NCBI GenBank assembly: GCA_024663395.1
Contig: JANFAH010000067.1
Span: 218,132-282,131 of the forward strand
DNA from: Pisolithus tinctorius
Taxonomy: Eukaryota > Basidiomycota > Agaricomycetes > Boletales > Pisolithaceae
DNA length: 64,000 nt
Direction: 5' to 3'
A program made the position numbers and the translations under genes. This document shows, one piece after another, positions 37,217 to 49,400 of the stretch (position 1 is its first letter; each line of letters starts with the position of its first letter). The notes below the pieces were generated by a model. It did not search any database and was not told the DNA's origin. It worked only from the letters and a program-made list of their open reading frames with translations.

Positions 37217-38413
37217 AAATCATGTAGTTAGAAAGGACGGGGGACCCCAGTGACGGATGGCCGTAGAAATAATAGATTGGTAGTCGTTTGTAATCCATAG
37301 ACCTCGATCCTCTTCGAGATGTCTCTCGTTGGGTTGTTCACAAAGGTGTTGATCAGTGGGGGTACATGGTGAAGCGTACCGGACAGAGTTCGGTCTCCTA
37401 ATGACGGTTCCATGGAACAGAATGTGAGGTTCTTGTCTGCCAGCAACGATTCTGTCGCAACTCCACGCCAATTGGCTAAGGGTACGAGGACTGTGTATGC
37501 CTCTCGTCACGAATATGGTAAAGTCAGTCTATCTCGGAAAGTTGGCTGGTGGCGGTGCTTACATTTGGTGGACTTTCTCCAGACTATGTGGCAGAGCGCC
37601 TTATGTCTCCACCACTGATACTCAGAAAATGATCTTACACTTGGTAGTGTGATGGTGCGGTGCGTGCTGTAGGCAGCGCACACCACTGCATCACACTACG
37701 ACGCAGCGTCTGATAGGTGTCCGTCCACATGTGCTAGAGAATTACCGTGCGCTCTGGAGTCATCTCACATCGGCTCGTTGGTTTATCCACATAATATTCC
37801 CAAACTATCTCAGACAATTTACGGTGGCGTATAAATCCCTGCCGGACTGCACCCAGATGCACGACCATGTTCCCTTCTACTGGGCTTCCCTGACTGAACT
37901 TGAATCGAGGCTGTGGGATGCAGATTCGTGGGTAACGAAAAAAGACCAAACGAATTTCAAGTTGCAGTGACTTTGTAAACAAGGTGAAGTTCAGTCTTGC
38001 TAACAGCTGCTAGTAGTCTATCGGAACCAACCTTGAGCGGTACTAATACACGGGGACACTGCTGGGGTACCACTGGGCAGCTGAATGGATGTGAGAGGCG
38101 CATTCCGGTCATGCACCGAATTCCGAGCAACCAAATGTCGTGTTTTATCCGAATACCGACACTGATTCGTCGACGTTCTCAAACTCTTCTATCTCGTCCT
38201 CCCCCCGGTATGTGACCTGCGCCTCTGGGTACTGTTGCAAACACTCGAGAATTCAGAGAGAAGTTACTTGCCGTTACCAGCGTGTTTCCAAGCTAACCGC
38301 GTGTACGTACTATATTATAATGCCTCGCTCAATCCACGAGTCTGAAACGGTCTCCAAAACCTAAATGGCGGCAGCTGACCTCTATCTGCATCTACGACAA
38401 CAGAAGTTGAGTC
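37217..38413. other. Intergenic, no confident gene
   Basis: Frames on both strands (for example 37,731-37,970 plus) are under 100 codons and overlap each other without recognisable motifs. It includes the 3' region of the transporter and the upstream region of the next gene, where unrecognised 5' exons could lie. Confidence 0.4.
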
Positions 38414-39018
38414 ATGCTCCAGCGATTTCTCTCAGGTCGTCTCTATGAGATCGCGCTACACCGTGCACAGGAATGCTCATTCCGTAGCCTGAAGCTCTTC
38501 TTTCCCGTTATATGCTCAGCAGCAACCCTTGCGCACGCCATTTCCGACTATCAATCTCTCATACCGTGGCTACGCATGCGCGACCGTCGTCGAATAGTAG
38601 TCCCGTGGTTCGCCCGGTGGTTCACGCTGAAAACAAGGGGGGAGCTAGCTCTTGTCGTCACGACAATTGCTGGTGGGTGCATCGCACAGAAGAGTACATC
38701 TGGATGGGGACGTCAGATGTATCTACATGGGGCACTGTTCGCTTCTTGGCATCTCATAGTCGCTTTGGATGTCAGTCTCTCCCGGATCCTCGTGATTTCT
38801 GACAGGGCTGATGTCCCTCGGGGCTTTGTGTGCAGATTGGACGCTGCGCGAGGAAAATTGTTCACGACCGCACGGATACGAGGGGCGCCTTGCGGCTGTT
38901 CCTTCGGTATCATGCTTTCAGGATTTTGACAGCAGACGTCCCTGCTTTTTTCTGTTTTTTGGAGGCATTCAGGCATGCCACTACATCAATGATTTACCGC
39001 ACATTTACTATTCGATGA
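38414..39018 (+). CDS. Small multi-pass membrane protein, copy 1 of a tandem pair
   Basis: Two exons, 38,414 to about 38,769 and about 38,835-39,018, joined by an intron GTCAGTCTC...TGTGCAG; the product is about 180 residues. Hydrophobic segments: LKLFFPVICSAATLAHAI, LALVVTTIAGGCIAQKS, LHGALFASWHLIVALD and FRILTADVPAFFCFLEAF. The layout and spacing match the gene at 39,695 (shared SxxPWL...RRR...A.K.T pattern and the FRI..D.PA motif), so they are tandem duplicates. I cannot name the family; a four-helix membrane protein is inferred. The start could lie in an upstream exon. Confidence 0.5.
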
Positions 39019-39694
39019 CTGAACAGTGGTTACATACGTACCAGCATGATTGTGGTGGTAGTGCCGTGGTTATGAATTGACATGATATGACATCGATGTT
39101 GGTACAGGTCACAGGTGGTTCAGCGAGTATTGCCCCGATGGTGTCCGTTACTTCTAACTCTCGTGCTATCGCCTGCAGCGGCGTATGGAGTTTCACTGGG
39201 AGACCAGCCTAACCAAGACCAACGTGGTGTGGATTGTACTACCGCGAAGTTCGACGGAGCGCAGGATTTCTCGAGATGAGTGGCAGCCACATCTGAACGT
39301 GGACCCTCTGAGGCTGCGTGTCTTGCGATCCCCCATTTCACAGTTCAAACAGTTTAGCGCGCGGGTGCCCCGTCGGTTCAAAATCTTCTTCAGCCAAGTA
39401 TTCCCTGAACAACATCAGGGAGACAGGGAACGGTGGAATCACGGTCACGACCAGTCAGTAACAGGTTTAAACCATATATTCGCTTACTGGTGAACGGCAA
39501 GTCTCTTCTCGTCAGTGCAGTCTTGGTGGTTAACTTACTACCAGGAGAGCTGTGTCGTATAGACGCCCGAGAACCCAGGGTGCTCACATGCCACATCATT
39601 CACCATGTGTCATCAGCATGATACCCAGCACGCAAGGCATGGAATCCCAAACCCTTGGCCTTGAGGCAGGCACTTCCATCTCTCCATCTACACC

Positions 39695-40297
39695 GTGCCC
39701 CGAACCATGAGACTAACGGGTTCGGGTGTCCATCTGCTAGATTTTTTACCCCATATTAAACCAAAACGCCACACACGACCATCATTTGTCTTCCTCGTAC
39801 CCGCAATATCATCTGCCATATGTCTTTTGAGTGTAATTACGGACCTTGGTACCGTCACTCCATGGCTGCCCGGGGAAAGGCGTCGTCGGCTACCAGACAG
39901 GCGCCTAGCGTCGCAGACGAGTCGCTGGGTTATGGTTAAGACCGTGGCAGACATCGTCCTTGCGGCAACGGCGATTCTTGGCGCATCCGTTGCCAAGAAG
40001 GGTACCACAGCAGAAGCGCGATTGTCGTATCGGCAAGGGATGGTGTTTACTGCCCTGCGTCTTGTGTTTTCTCCTCAGGTCAGTGGCTGGTCAGCAATTC
40101 TACGCCAGACTGATATCTCCATGTAGGTTTTGCGTTGTGTTGCGGATTTTTGCTTCGGTCCGAGGGACGCGGAGAACGTGCCCTACGATGACATGGGTTT
40201 GCTTACCTTCAGAATCTGGGCAGTCGACATTCCTGCAATGTATTACTCCACGCTAGCCGTAAAGCATGCTTGCGCAAGACGACTTGAGATCTCATAG
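39695..40297 (+). CDS. Small multi-pass membrane protein, copy 2 of a tandem pair
   Basis: Exon 1 from 39,695 (MPRTMRLTGSG) to about 40,078 and exon 2 from about 40,128 to the stop at 40,297, with intron GTCAGTGG...CATGTAG; about 185 residues. Four hydrophobic stretches: FVFLVPAISSAICLLSVI, VKTVADIVLAATAILGAS, GMVFTALRLVF and LLTFRIWAVDIPAMYYSTL. PWLPGERRRR lies between the first two. It is diverged from copy 1 (perhaps a quarter to a third identical by eye) but colinear with it including the intron position. Function unknown. It converges on the Rtt106-like gene, with 218 bases between stops. Confidence 0.55.
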
Positions 40298-40515
40298 TTC
40301 TACTCATGTGTTTGAATTGTCTCCAACAAATAGAGTATCCTTGGTTGGTACTAGGTTTTCGTGAAGTCGGCTTGAGGATGCCGCCCGCTCTGGCTCAGAC
40401 AAGATACACTGTATATAATTGGATCGGCCAGTGCGTTAGTCGTGCAAAACCTGAATGTACAATAATATCAGGGGCTGAAATACATTGAGAGCAAGGTCTC
40501 GGTAAGGAACGAAGC

Positions 40516-42129
40516 CTAATCATCTTGTAATTCGTCCTCTTCGCTATCCCCTGCAAACCCAAACTCTTCGTTGACCATGTCAATGACAGCGTTCACAGCA
40601 GACTTGGACATCTTGGGCATGGCACCGCGTCGCAATAGAGGGTGCCGGGCGACATCGAGTTCTTCGTCCGCTTCCTCTTGCTCGTCGTCGTCACCATATC
40701 CACTCTCTTCATTCTCGTCACTAGCATCACCATCAGGCTGCTCGTCATTGGAATTATCCGACGGGGTCGAGCCGCCACTAGCGCTATCTGATGAGTCAGA
40801 GCGAAAGTCCTCGTCATCTGAATCGGAATCGTCCCACGCGGGCCCGTTCACTGAGGTGCTTGCAACCGCGTTCTTCTGGTTTCTGTTTTCTCCCTTGCGT
40901 ACCGAAGTTTCGTCTGGAGCAGATCCCGAAGGCCTTCCAAAGATGGCCTCCCGCTCTCTCACCCACGCAGAAATAGGATCTTGTTCCTTCCCGTCAATCA
41001 TCGCAAACTCCGTCTCAGAAAACTCTTCTTCATCACTGCTATTACCACTCTCCTTGGTAATCCCGGTTCGTCTTCTACGCAGTATAACCGAACACGCCCG
41101 CCCCGTGGCGCTCAATAACTTGACCCCATTTCGTGTTGTTAAGTCTTCTACAGCCCAAAATTCACAGGGCTTACTCTCTCCCCATAGGATGCCACAATCG
41201 AAAAACCATAGCGTTCCTTGCTTTGCGGATAGATATGCATCAATTCCAGCAGCACTGTTCCCGGCTTTAGCAGGCGCACATGCGCTTTTGAATATACTGG
41301 CGGAAGGTTCGAGGAAGGGGACAGATAGGAAGGAGAGAAGTTTACGGAGAGATGAGCAGGTTTCGGAGCCTTTTTCCACTGTATCGGTGGTAGTGGTCAT
41401 AGACCTCGAACTAGCCACAGAATGTCCGTTCGCTTTTGTGAAAAACGAGTAGGACGTCGTGGCAAATTGAGCCGTACTTAGCGCGTCGAGACCGAATATG
41501 ACTTGTGGGTTCTGCTTTGCCTGCTGTTGTGCAGTGGCGCCGGCTTTCCCCTTGTCAGGTGGCACGTCTGAGCAAAGAAGTACCACAGTCCAGTGGTCCT
41601 TGGCTTTACCACGCGTGGGAAGGAGGAACGCGCGGGTGATACTCATGAGCGGGATGGACGCTTCAAGTACACGGGAAGAGGGATTAACAAATCGGATTGA
41701 TCGTGAGTGGACTGTGATGTCAACCTTTTTTCGGACAGGTGACGTCGTGGAAATGGTTGGCAGAGTGAAAAGAGGAGGATCGTCCTCCTCCTCCTCCTCC
41801 TCAACTTGTTCTGTTCGCAGCCTCTTCGAGCTCTGCGTCACGTCAGCACTTCCATCTTCTAGAGGACGTTTGCAAGCCTTTGAGTCTAGACCTCGAATAC
41901 ATTGAATTGCTCGGATAGCCTCGGGTTGCTGTTGTACCCAATGTTTTCGTGTCTCAGGTGACACTGTTGCGGAACAGTCCCCACCAAGAGCAAAGGAAAG
42001 TAGCGTCTCCACGTCCATGCGTGACGACACTGTGCTCAAGCATCCTAGTGCGGAAAACTCGCTCGGAAGATGAGATAGCAGGACATCCAGCAGAGGTGTC
42101 TTCGCCGCTGTGACATCAGACTGATCCAT
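40516..42129 (-). CDS. Histone chaperone Rtt106/FACT Pob3-type domain protein
   Basis: Single-exon gene of 537 residues, ATG 42,129. After an N-terminal helical region comes a charged linker (KRPLEDGSADV...EEEEEEDD), then the Rttp106-like/PH-type core (about residues 150-380: VDITVHSRSIRFVNPSS, SITRAFLLPTRGKAKDHW, VIFGLDALS, LWFFDCGILW, GESKPCEFW). The C-terminus is a long acidic Ser/Asp/Glu tract ending in GFAGDSEEDELQDD. The double PH core with acidic tail is characteristic of nucleosome-assembly chaperones that bind H3-H4; the basic KRLR near residue 110 could be a nuclear signal. The frame is intact. Orthology to yeast Rtt106 itself is likely at domain level only. Confidence 0.8.
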   Translation of the reverse strand: MDQSDVTAAKTPLLDVLLSHLPSEFSALGCLSTVSSRMDVETLLSFALGGDCSATVSPETRKHWVQQQPEAIRAIQCIRGLDSKACKRPLEDGSADVTQSSKRLRTEQVEEEEEEDDPPLFTLPTISTTSPVRKKVDITVHSRSIRFVNPSSRVLEASIPLMSITRAFLLPTRGKAKDHWTVVLLCSDVPPDKGKAGATAQQQAKQNPQVIFGLDALSTAQFATTSYSFFTKANGHSVASSRSMTTTTDTVEKGSETCSSLRKLLSFLSVPFLEPSASIFKSACAPAKAGNSAAGIDAYLSAKQGTLWFFDCGILWGESKPCEFWAVEDLTTRNGVKLLSATGRACSVILRRRRTGITKESGNSSDEEEFSETEFAMIDGKEQDPISAWVREREAIFGRPSGSAPDETSVRKGENRNQKNAVASTSVNGPAWDDSDSDDEDFRSDSSDSASGGSTPSDNSNDEQPDGDASDENEESGYGDDDEQEEADEELDVARHPLLRRGAMPKMSKSAVNAVIDMVNEEFGFAGDSEEDELQDD

Positions 42130-43155
42130 GAAAACGACTATTGTTGAGTGAATCTAAGAATTCAGGTGAGAGTTCCGAATGTCGGTGATCAAACATACTT
42201 CGTGGACTTGGTAGTGGAATCCGGAGAGCCTTGAACAAACGGACCGTGCGGGGTGTGAACGCGTCCATCGCACTGCCACCGTCGCAACACCTAACCTTAT
42301 TGCGTCATACAGTCACTAACATCGCCGCAACCAAGCATATCATTTCTTACGGCCACGACTTGGTCTCCATTCCATACACCGGATTACTCATGTATTGCTA
42401 GGCAGCTTTGGACCCGATTCATCGCAGGCCCACGCCACGCCGTTGATTGTATAGTATAATTCATCGTATTTAATGCTCCCTCTCATCTGGTATTCATGGC
42501 AGAGGTCCAATTTCGGCTTTTCGAAGGCACCATCTACGAGTCAAAGACGATGCCTGGGCCCAACGGGCTGATCCACGTTTGAAGGCTGACAGTCAAATAG
42601 ATCAGCGGTGCAAAGTTATGCTTCCAGGCGCCCTCTCCCTCGCTTGTGAGGATTGAACTTCGCGGGAACCCGCCTCCGAGTGTACGTCAGTGATGTTAAT
42701 ACTGGCGAAGTCAAGCCGACTCGTGATTGGCCGATCTAAGAGAGCGGCACTCAGCGTGACTGTCCAACCGCGTGCCATGTTCCACCCTTCAATTCCTTGA
42801 GATGGTTTGGAAAATCGACAGGAAGGTTCGCAAAGATGGAGGAGATTGTTGGAGATATCCATTGGGGCAACACGGCACGCCGAGTTTGATTCATGGTAAG
42901 TGTCCGTCCCCGGTATCGCTCCTTGAAATTGTATTGAAATTGTTCAAATCCCAAACCGCAAAGTATACGTTCCGGTATACCCATTTCAGTTGTTAAACCT
43001 AGACGTTGCTTCCTATGAGGGACCTGGGGATGAATGTTGAACTAGCTCGGCCGTGTTTCTTATCAATCGGACACTCATCAGATTCATGGCTGTTATGATT
43101 GTTCCGTGGGAGCGTCTCCGGATTGACTGATCAACCACTGAAGGTGCTGTCAAGG
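42130..43155. other. Upstream region of the Rtt106-like gene, no gene supported
   Basis: Short overlapping frames only. A 28-codon plus frame from 42,496 (MAEVQFRLFEGTIYESKTM) is protein-like but isolated, possibly an exon remnant that belongs with the truncated duplicate downstream. Confidence 0.3.
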
Positions 43156-43159
43156 GCTG

Positions 43160-43460
43160 GCGGTCATCAAAGGCGCAGCAACACTGTTCCATCTTTGGTA
43201 TGGGTTACTAACAATGCTTGATATCAATGGTCACAAGTGCTTTCCTCCCTGCAATCCAGAGCACTTTGGAACTGTGAAATACCATCTCCAGTCGCTGGCG
43301 CGCTGCACCACAAGACGTCCTAGATATCTCTGTTCACACAGCGCTTTACCATGGGTGTATCCCGCCGCCAGATGTCAGCTGCATCTTGCAAATCCCTTGT
43401 TGCAGGGTGGTGTATATGTGAATGGTCGAATCTTTGACAGTAGGAGTATGTATGTCATAA
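43160..43460 (+). pseudogene. Ankyrin-MYND gene fragment (truncated duplicate)
   Basis: Contains GHKCFPPCNPEHFGTVKY, then in shifted frames GAPLDV and HTAL-like ankyrin text, matching VNRHHCFPPCNPEHFKIVEY and what follows in the gene at 54,405-55,799 on the other strand. Frame shifts and missing ends make it a pseudogene. It forms one block with the next feature. Confidence 0.7.
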
Positions 43461-46400
43461 GCTAGCTCCTTTCTCGTGCTGACTCTGGCGTACAGACCCT
43501 TGTCGCGTATCTTATCTGGGATGCTCAGAATGCAGCTATTGCATTCAGAAGGGACACAGAGGAAACTATTGTAGATTCATATTCGAAGTGTCTTCCACTG
43601 CGACCGCGATCATCGGTTCCTGCGGTAAACTTGTGTGTTCGTACCCGGGCCCTGCACGAGATATGGCGAACGCTCGGTGTAAGTACAACAGAGTTGTCGA
43701 TTGGTATCCTGCGGGCCATTGGTAAGCCTGCCGAAGTCCAGCGATTCAGTATATGTATGGGTGATGACGTCGTATGGCGCGATGCTCCTCTCCCTCGGCG
43801 TCACCTTCACGATCGGTGTCGTACTGTAGAAAACGCTTACACCAAATGGTGTCAGGGTAGACGACCAACAAGCACCCAGTTTCACATTATGAGTGAGTCT
43901 AACGTGGTCGCATTTTCACCGGTGGCTAGCCCTGGGCTATTGGTAATATTGGCAAACACTATCAAGAACACTATCGTACAATGCACATACGGAGCAACTG
44001 GACCACAATATCAAAAGCGAAAAACAACAGCGCGTAATCAGCTTCAGCAGACAGATTATCCTGCACATTTCGGGCATCTCCATGAGACGGTCCGCTGCGT
44101 ACTATTTCAATTTTCCTCTGATCTTCGAAATCTTCTCTCTTCAACGATCGTCCATTCAAAATTTTCCCCATATGTGTGGCAGTGAAGTTCATCCCCCTCC
44201 TACGCAGGTTAGTGACGTACTTGAGGAAAGCAAGTGGAGACTTCTGGAAAGTGTCAATTGATCGCGCCTTCAGAGGGCGATGTGCGGGAGCTATGAATCC
44301 ATCGCTCTCAACCTCCAGATCCTCTTCACCGTGGAGATCGTCGGCATAAACGCAGAGAAAGTAACAAAGCCGAAGATATGTGTTGTAGTCGCGCAGGTAC
44401 AGCTGCCCAGCAAAGAGATTGATCTGGTTTACGAGTAAGGTTGGTGCAACCCAGTCGGAGTGAGCGGGAGGAACTGTGTATAGACGCAGGTCGTCACACG
44501 GTCGCATTCTCGCCTGGGTTCGTGGCGTGTAGACATGAAGACACACAGATTCGCTGCTTCTGATGTCTGGTAATAACCCATCTACTTCGAATGGGCTAAG
44601 GATGACGAGAGGAGGGTTCCCACTCGATTGGCTCGAGAGTATCCAGTTAACTGGACGGAGGTATTCACCAACTCCTACTTGACTTGGTCCCTGTACCACG
44701 GTGGAGTAGTCAGAAGTTGCAAAGATGTGTCGGGACCACACGGTGTTCTCTTGGGGAGGTGCTGTGGGGTCGCGAAATGAGTCAAACATGTGAATAAAGT
44801 CCTTTGATCGAGGGTTAACCATGCCGGTGCGCACGAAATGACGAATGTCTGCCGAGACCTGATGCACCGCTGGGTTAGCTGGTGGGGGTCGTTCCACTTG
44901 CATTTCGCGTTCTATTTCATGTACAATTTCTCGTTCCTGTTCCTCATTCATATTCGAATGGGTCGAGGAGGAAACTCCAAGCTCTTGGCAGCGCTGTTCG
45001 ATTGCCGGGAAGGACAACGTTGGTTGCGGCTCAGGACTGGACGGCGCGTACAGTTCTTCCAAGGTTTTTGCATCCGGTTGCCGCCAGGCAGCGGCGAGCT
45101 CCTCGCAAGTTATTTCGTTGCTGCAGAACTCCGACCAAGCGGAATACCGCGAAGCGTGGTCCCTTCCCTGCTGAGCCCAGTGGGGAGCACTATTCTGGAT
45201 CTCCGTGCACGTCTCGTCCATGGCCCATAACAAGATGTCTGCCGGATGTATCCTGTCTCGACGATTTTTTCTAGCTGCCTTGCGGATGCTTCTGTCTACC
45301 TCTAGAGGTCCGAAAAACATGATAGAGTGACCATGTCCAAGTTTGCGCATGCGCATACACCCTGCCACCAATATCAGTGACATGTATCATCAACCGATCC
45401 CATTGTCATACCTTGAACCAAGCGGTCCTTCGTAACTTTGGGCCCCAGAGTTGCCGCTGCACGGAACCCGATTGGAAACTTGATGTCGGTGCCTCTCGTA
45501 TGTGCATCATCAAGATACACGATGCATTCGTCCAGTCGACTTGCATACGGTGACTCTGCAAATGATCGCTTGGTTCCTTCACGTGAAAGCACGGTCAGCT
45601 CGTCATTGTCGTTGAAGTAGATCGCGGCAAGCGCATCGGGTTTCAACTCCAGCCAAAGCGCCACAAGTTCGTTGTTTTGCAGCTCGAGGACCTGAGCACC
45701 AACATCCAATATCACGCGTATTTCCGGCTTTTGTTCCGCTATAAGCCCAAGGAATTCGCCGGCTGTTCGTCGCCGACCATCTGCCCACGATGTTTGTACG
45801 TAGGCGTCGTTTTCGGGACGCAGGAGGTAGGCGAGAACCTTTGCATTGGTAGAGCGCTGGTGATCAAGGTCTCGTTGGCTGGTGGATGTTGGCAGCAGAT
45901 AGCGGGCATCGTTCGTCCCAGAAAACCCTAACCAAGGAATTGTTAAAGGGGTTTGTGGCTAAAGCTATGCACTTACCAGTAGTTATGTGCTCTCTCGCTT
46001 CTGCAAGGTCCCACCCGCAACTAGACAACTTCGAAGGGAACTCCTTAGCCTCCTTCGGAAAGACAACGTGTGAAAGATAGAAGTCTATGGTTGATTGGTT
46101 GTACGAGAATATCGGGAACAGGTAGGAGTTCCATTGATCCAAAGACTGGGTGTTGATGCCACTAATCTGATAGAGGTGTTCAGGAACTTCAAGGCAATCG
46201 CGGACCCATGACTCGTATTCCTGGTCTGGGTTATCTAACGTGAAAAGGCGCTCGAAACATAACGTCAGCTGCTCCCGATCCAAACCACCGTAGTAGTACG
46301 AGAGACAGGTGAGCACTATGGCAACATCTGGATGACCAAATTCTGCTCTCGGTGCTGGCATGTCCTTCGCACGATAAGGGACGGCCAGCATAGTTCGAGG

Positions 46401-49400
46401 AGGTGCAAGTCCGTAGCCGACGCGCCACCGTCGCTCCGTTAGTGCAAACAACAAGATCCCAGATGCTAGAAGTCCACGTAAATGTAACAAGGACATCCAC
46501 ATGGTGGTGCCTCCACAGTAGTCCCGTATCATTTGGACTTCGGAAGGGGCAACATCCATGCGGGTGATAAAGTCATGAATTGCAGTCCTCTCGCTTCGAC
46601 GCGTTTGATTGAAGTTGAGTAGCCGACCGTCCATGACGTCCTGAGCAATCCTAGAAATGAGCGTTTCGCCTGCCTTTTCATGAAGAATACGGATGTGAGG
46701 GAAAGCGCCACTGCGACGGTGATATTGCTCGTATTCCACACCGAGCGGGAAATCTGCGTGGAGCGAAGGGGCATGTTTCTTTACGAGATGGAGTATCTGT
46801 TGCACGGTCGACCACCGAGTTGGAGCGCCATCCAGAGGTCTCTGTAAACCGATAGCATAGATCAGTTGATTTCGAACGTGCAGGATCTCATCACTTTCAT
46901 CAAGGATATCGCGAGCGTATGAATGAAGCCATCGCTGAGTCTGCAATAGTTGCTCGGCGATGCCCGTGGTATCATCTAGCTGTTTCTCGACACTCAGCAG
47001 TTTGAATGACAGGATATGTTCTGGTTGCACTACGAGGATGCCACGTTCGCGCATACATTGTTTTAGGATTCCCTGGACCGCTCTGGCACCCAAATGGCCG
47101 ATTTCCAAGGATCTTGAAAATGGCAAGTAAAAGACTCGTCGATTGGCGAGTCCACCAAGACGATGTACGAGTAAATGGAGCATTTGGGAAGCGAGAGCCT
47201 TCGGGACCACTACCCTCACCAGTTGGTTTCCGTCAGCGAGGACCGAGGCTGTTGCCGGTACGATTACAGATGACTTCCCTTCGCCCATATTTAACTGCAG
47301 AACGGTGTTCTGGCCGGAATGAGGGGCTATCATTTCTGATGCAACGTCTGCTTGGACAGGACGGATGAGGAAATCTCCATCCAGCTGAACCGATAATTGG
47401 AGGGGTGAATAAACTTGCCACAGAACAAGAGATGAGAAGATAAAAGCACCTGGATTAATAGCCAATCGGCATACGACTCTGCATCCCAACCATTGCAACC
47501 GGTGTTCTCTATTTCCTTGTGTAAATCTTCGGCTCGGCCATTCTTTGCCAAGGCAAGCATTCGGCGAGTGCGCTGGTACTCTAGTGCAAGCTTCGTGAAT
47601 GCTATTAAACAAACTCGCCAGTCACGAGACAATCGAATTTGCGATGTTGATGAGAGGCAACCAAAGAGAACCTTTGCTGTGACACGTGGCCACTGACCTG
47701 AGCTGTAGACCGCACGCTCGCTTGTCGTTTGTGGACCCAAGTATGCCACAAGCGACCTTAGGGTGGACATGTATATTTTCCTGCTATCCTTGTAATGTCC
47801 TCTGATTAACTTCACGAAGTGTTCAATTTCGGGAGCATCTACTTCCAGGGTCGTCTGATCGTGACTAAGATGGTCCGCACTCCGTTGGAGCCCATCTGCA
47901 TACATAAGTTGAAACGCCGAGTTTGCATTCCGGCGGAGGTCGTCAATCAACTGGCTCATTTGGCTAGGTCCGCTGAAAAAGTAAGATTCAGCATGACGCA
48001 TTCGCATAGTATAAAAGGATAAATACCAAGTTTGAGACCGAGAAAGGGTTAGGTTGAGTTCCAACTTCGGGGGCGGGGGTACAGCAAGCGCAGCTCGTTG
48101 AAAAAGGTCATCGAGAGTCATGGCCCGGTGGATTGGGTTGTGACCTTTCAAAGATGGAGTGAAGGGATATTCCAATGATCGGTTAGCGAGCGAGGTCGGG
48201 TCAAGAGGTCCTATAAACGGGTGGGAAGGTTTTTGGCCAAGAATTGACTCCACGTGATTCAGGTGATTCTTCAACTCCATGTTGCGGTAACAACTCGCAA
48301 ACAATTCGCAGAGATCACGGTCCAATGCGGCAGTATCATACCAAAAGAGGTTTCGGCATGGAGGGGGGTTCAAACAGGGCCATGCAGCAGTCGTCCTCGC
48401 AATTATTTCACTCTTTTCCCGCTGGAGCCGCTCCCTGTACTCCTCTGGACTTAGGCTGTAGTTGTACGGCTTTTCCCGCTGGGAAATGAGCTCATTCAAC
48501 GCACATTGCGAAGGTGTGTAACCATCAGAAAGGTTGTAGATGGGATAATCAGGTGGATTTTCATTCTTGAATTGAGGCATTGTTGCGAAGGCCAGTAATG
48601 TACCGACAACGTCTTCGAGCTTCGAAGAGGCGTATGCCATGGCGGACAGGGAGAATATGAGTTGAAAACGATGGCGCGATGCCTGGCTCCTACGACAGCT
48701 ATCATACAATGGAAGCCAGATCTTCGGTAGGTCGTGGGATAACCAGTTTCTGCCGTAACGCAACGAGAATGCCCGCGAAACACCTCCCACAGTGGCGTTC
48801 CAAGACTCAAGTAAGGCTTGGATGTTATTTACTAGACGTTTCTGAGCTGACCAATTGTAGACAGCAAGCGCAGTGCTGTATGCACGGAGTACGTCAGCAG
48901 ATGATAGCCGTACATCCCTTGCTTCGTAAACGGAGTCAGATCCGCCACCTGGAAAGGGATTATCCGACATTGGTGGGTAAAGTGCCACAGCTCTGATTGC
49001 AGCACGACGAAGCAGGTGGTCGTCACAGGACGGGAAGTCTTTGAAGAGCGAAGTCGATTGACCATCAGGAAAGTCCTGTAGTTGTTGCAGGATCTCGATT
49101 TCTTTGATAGACGAGCAAGCAAGGTAAAAGCCATGGTGCTGAGATGCAGCCGGAAGTCCCGCCAGCCAATGCACAGTTTGCATGCACTTCAGATGTTTGG
49201 GGTACCACGTTCGAGGAGTGGTCAGTGCTGCAATGTGACACAGAAGTTTGTCGCAGCGAGTATCGATCTTCATAAACGACCGGCATGCAGCAGAGTGCAA
49301 AATAGATAACGCTTCCTCTGTACCAGTCCTTTGCGTTAGAGGGTCCACTGAACACGATTTGCTGGTCAGTGCGTGCAGGTAGGCCCTATAAAGATTGCTC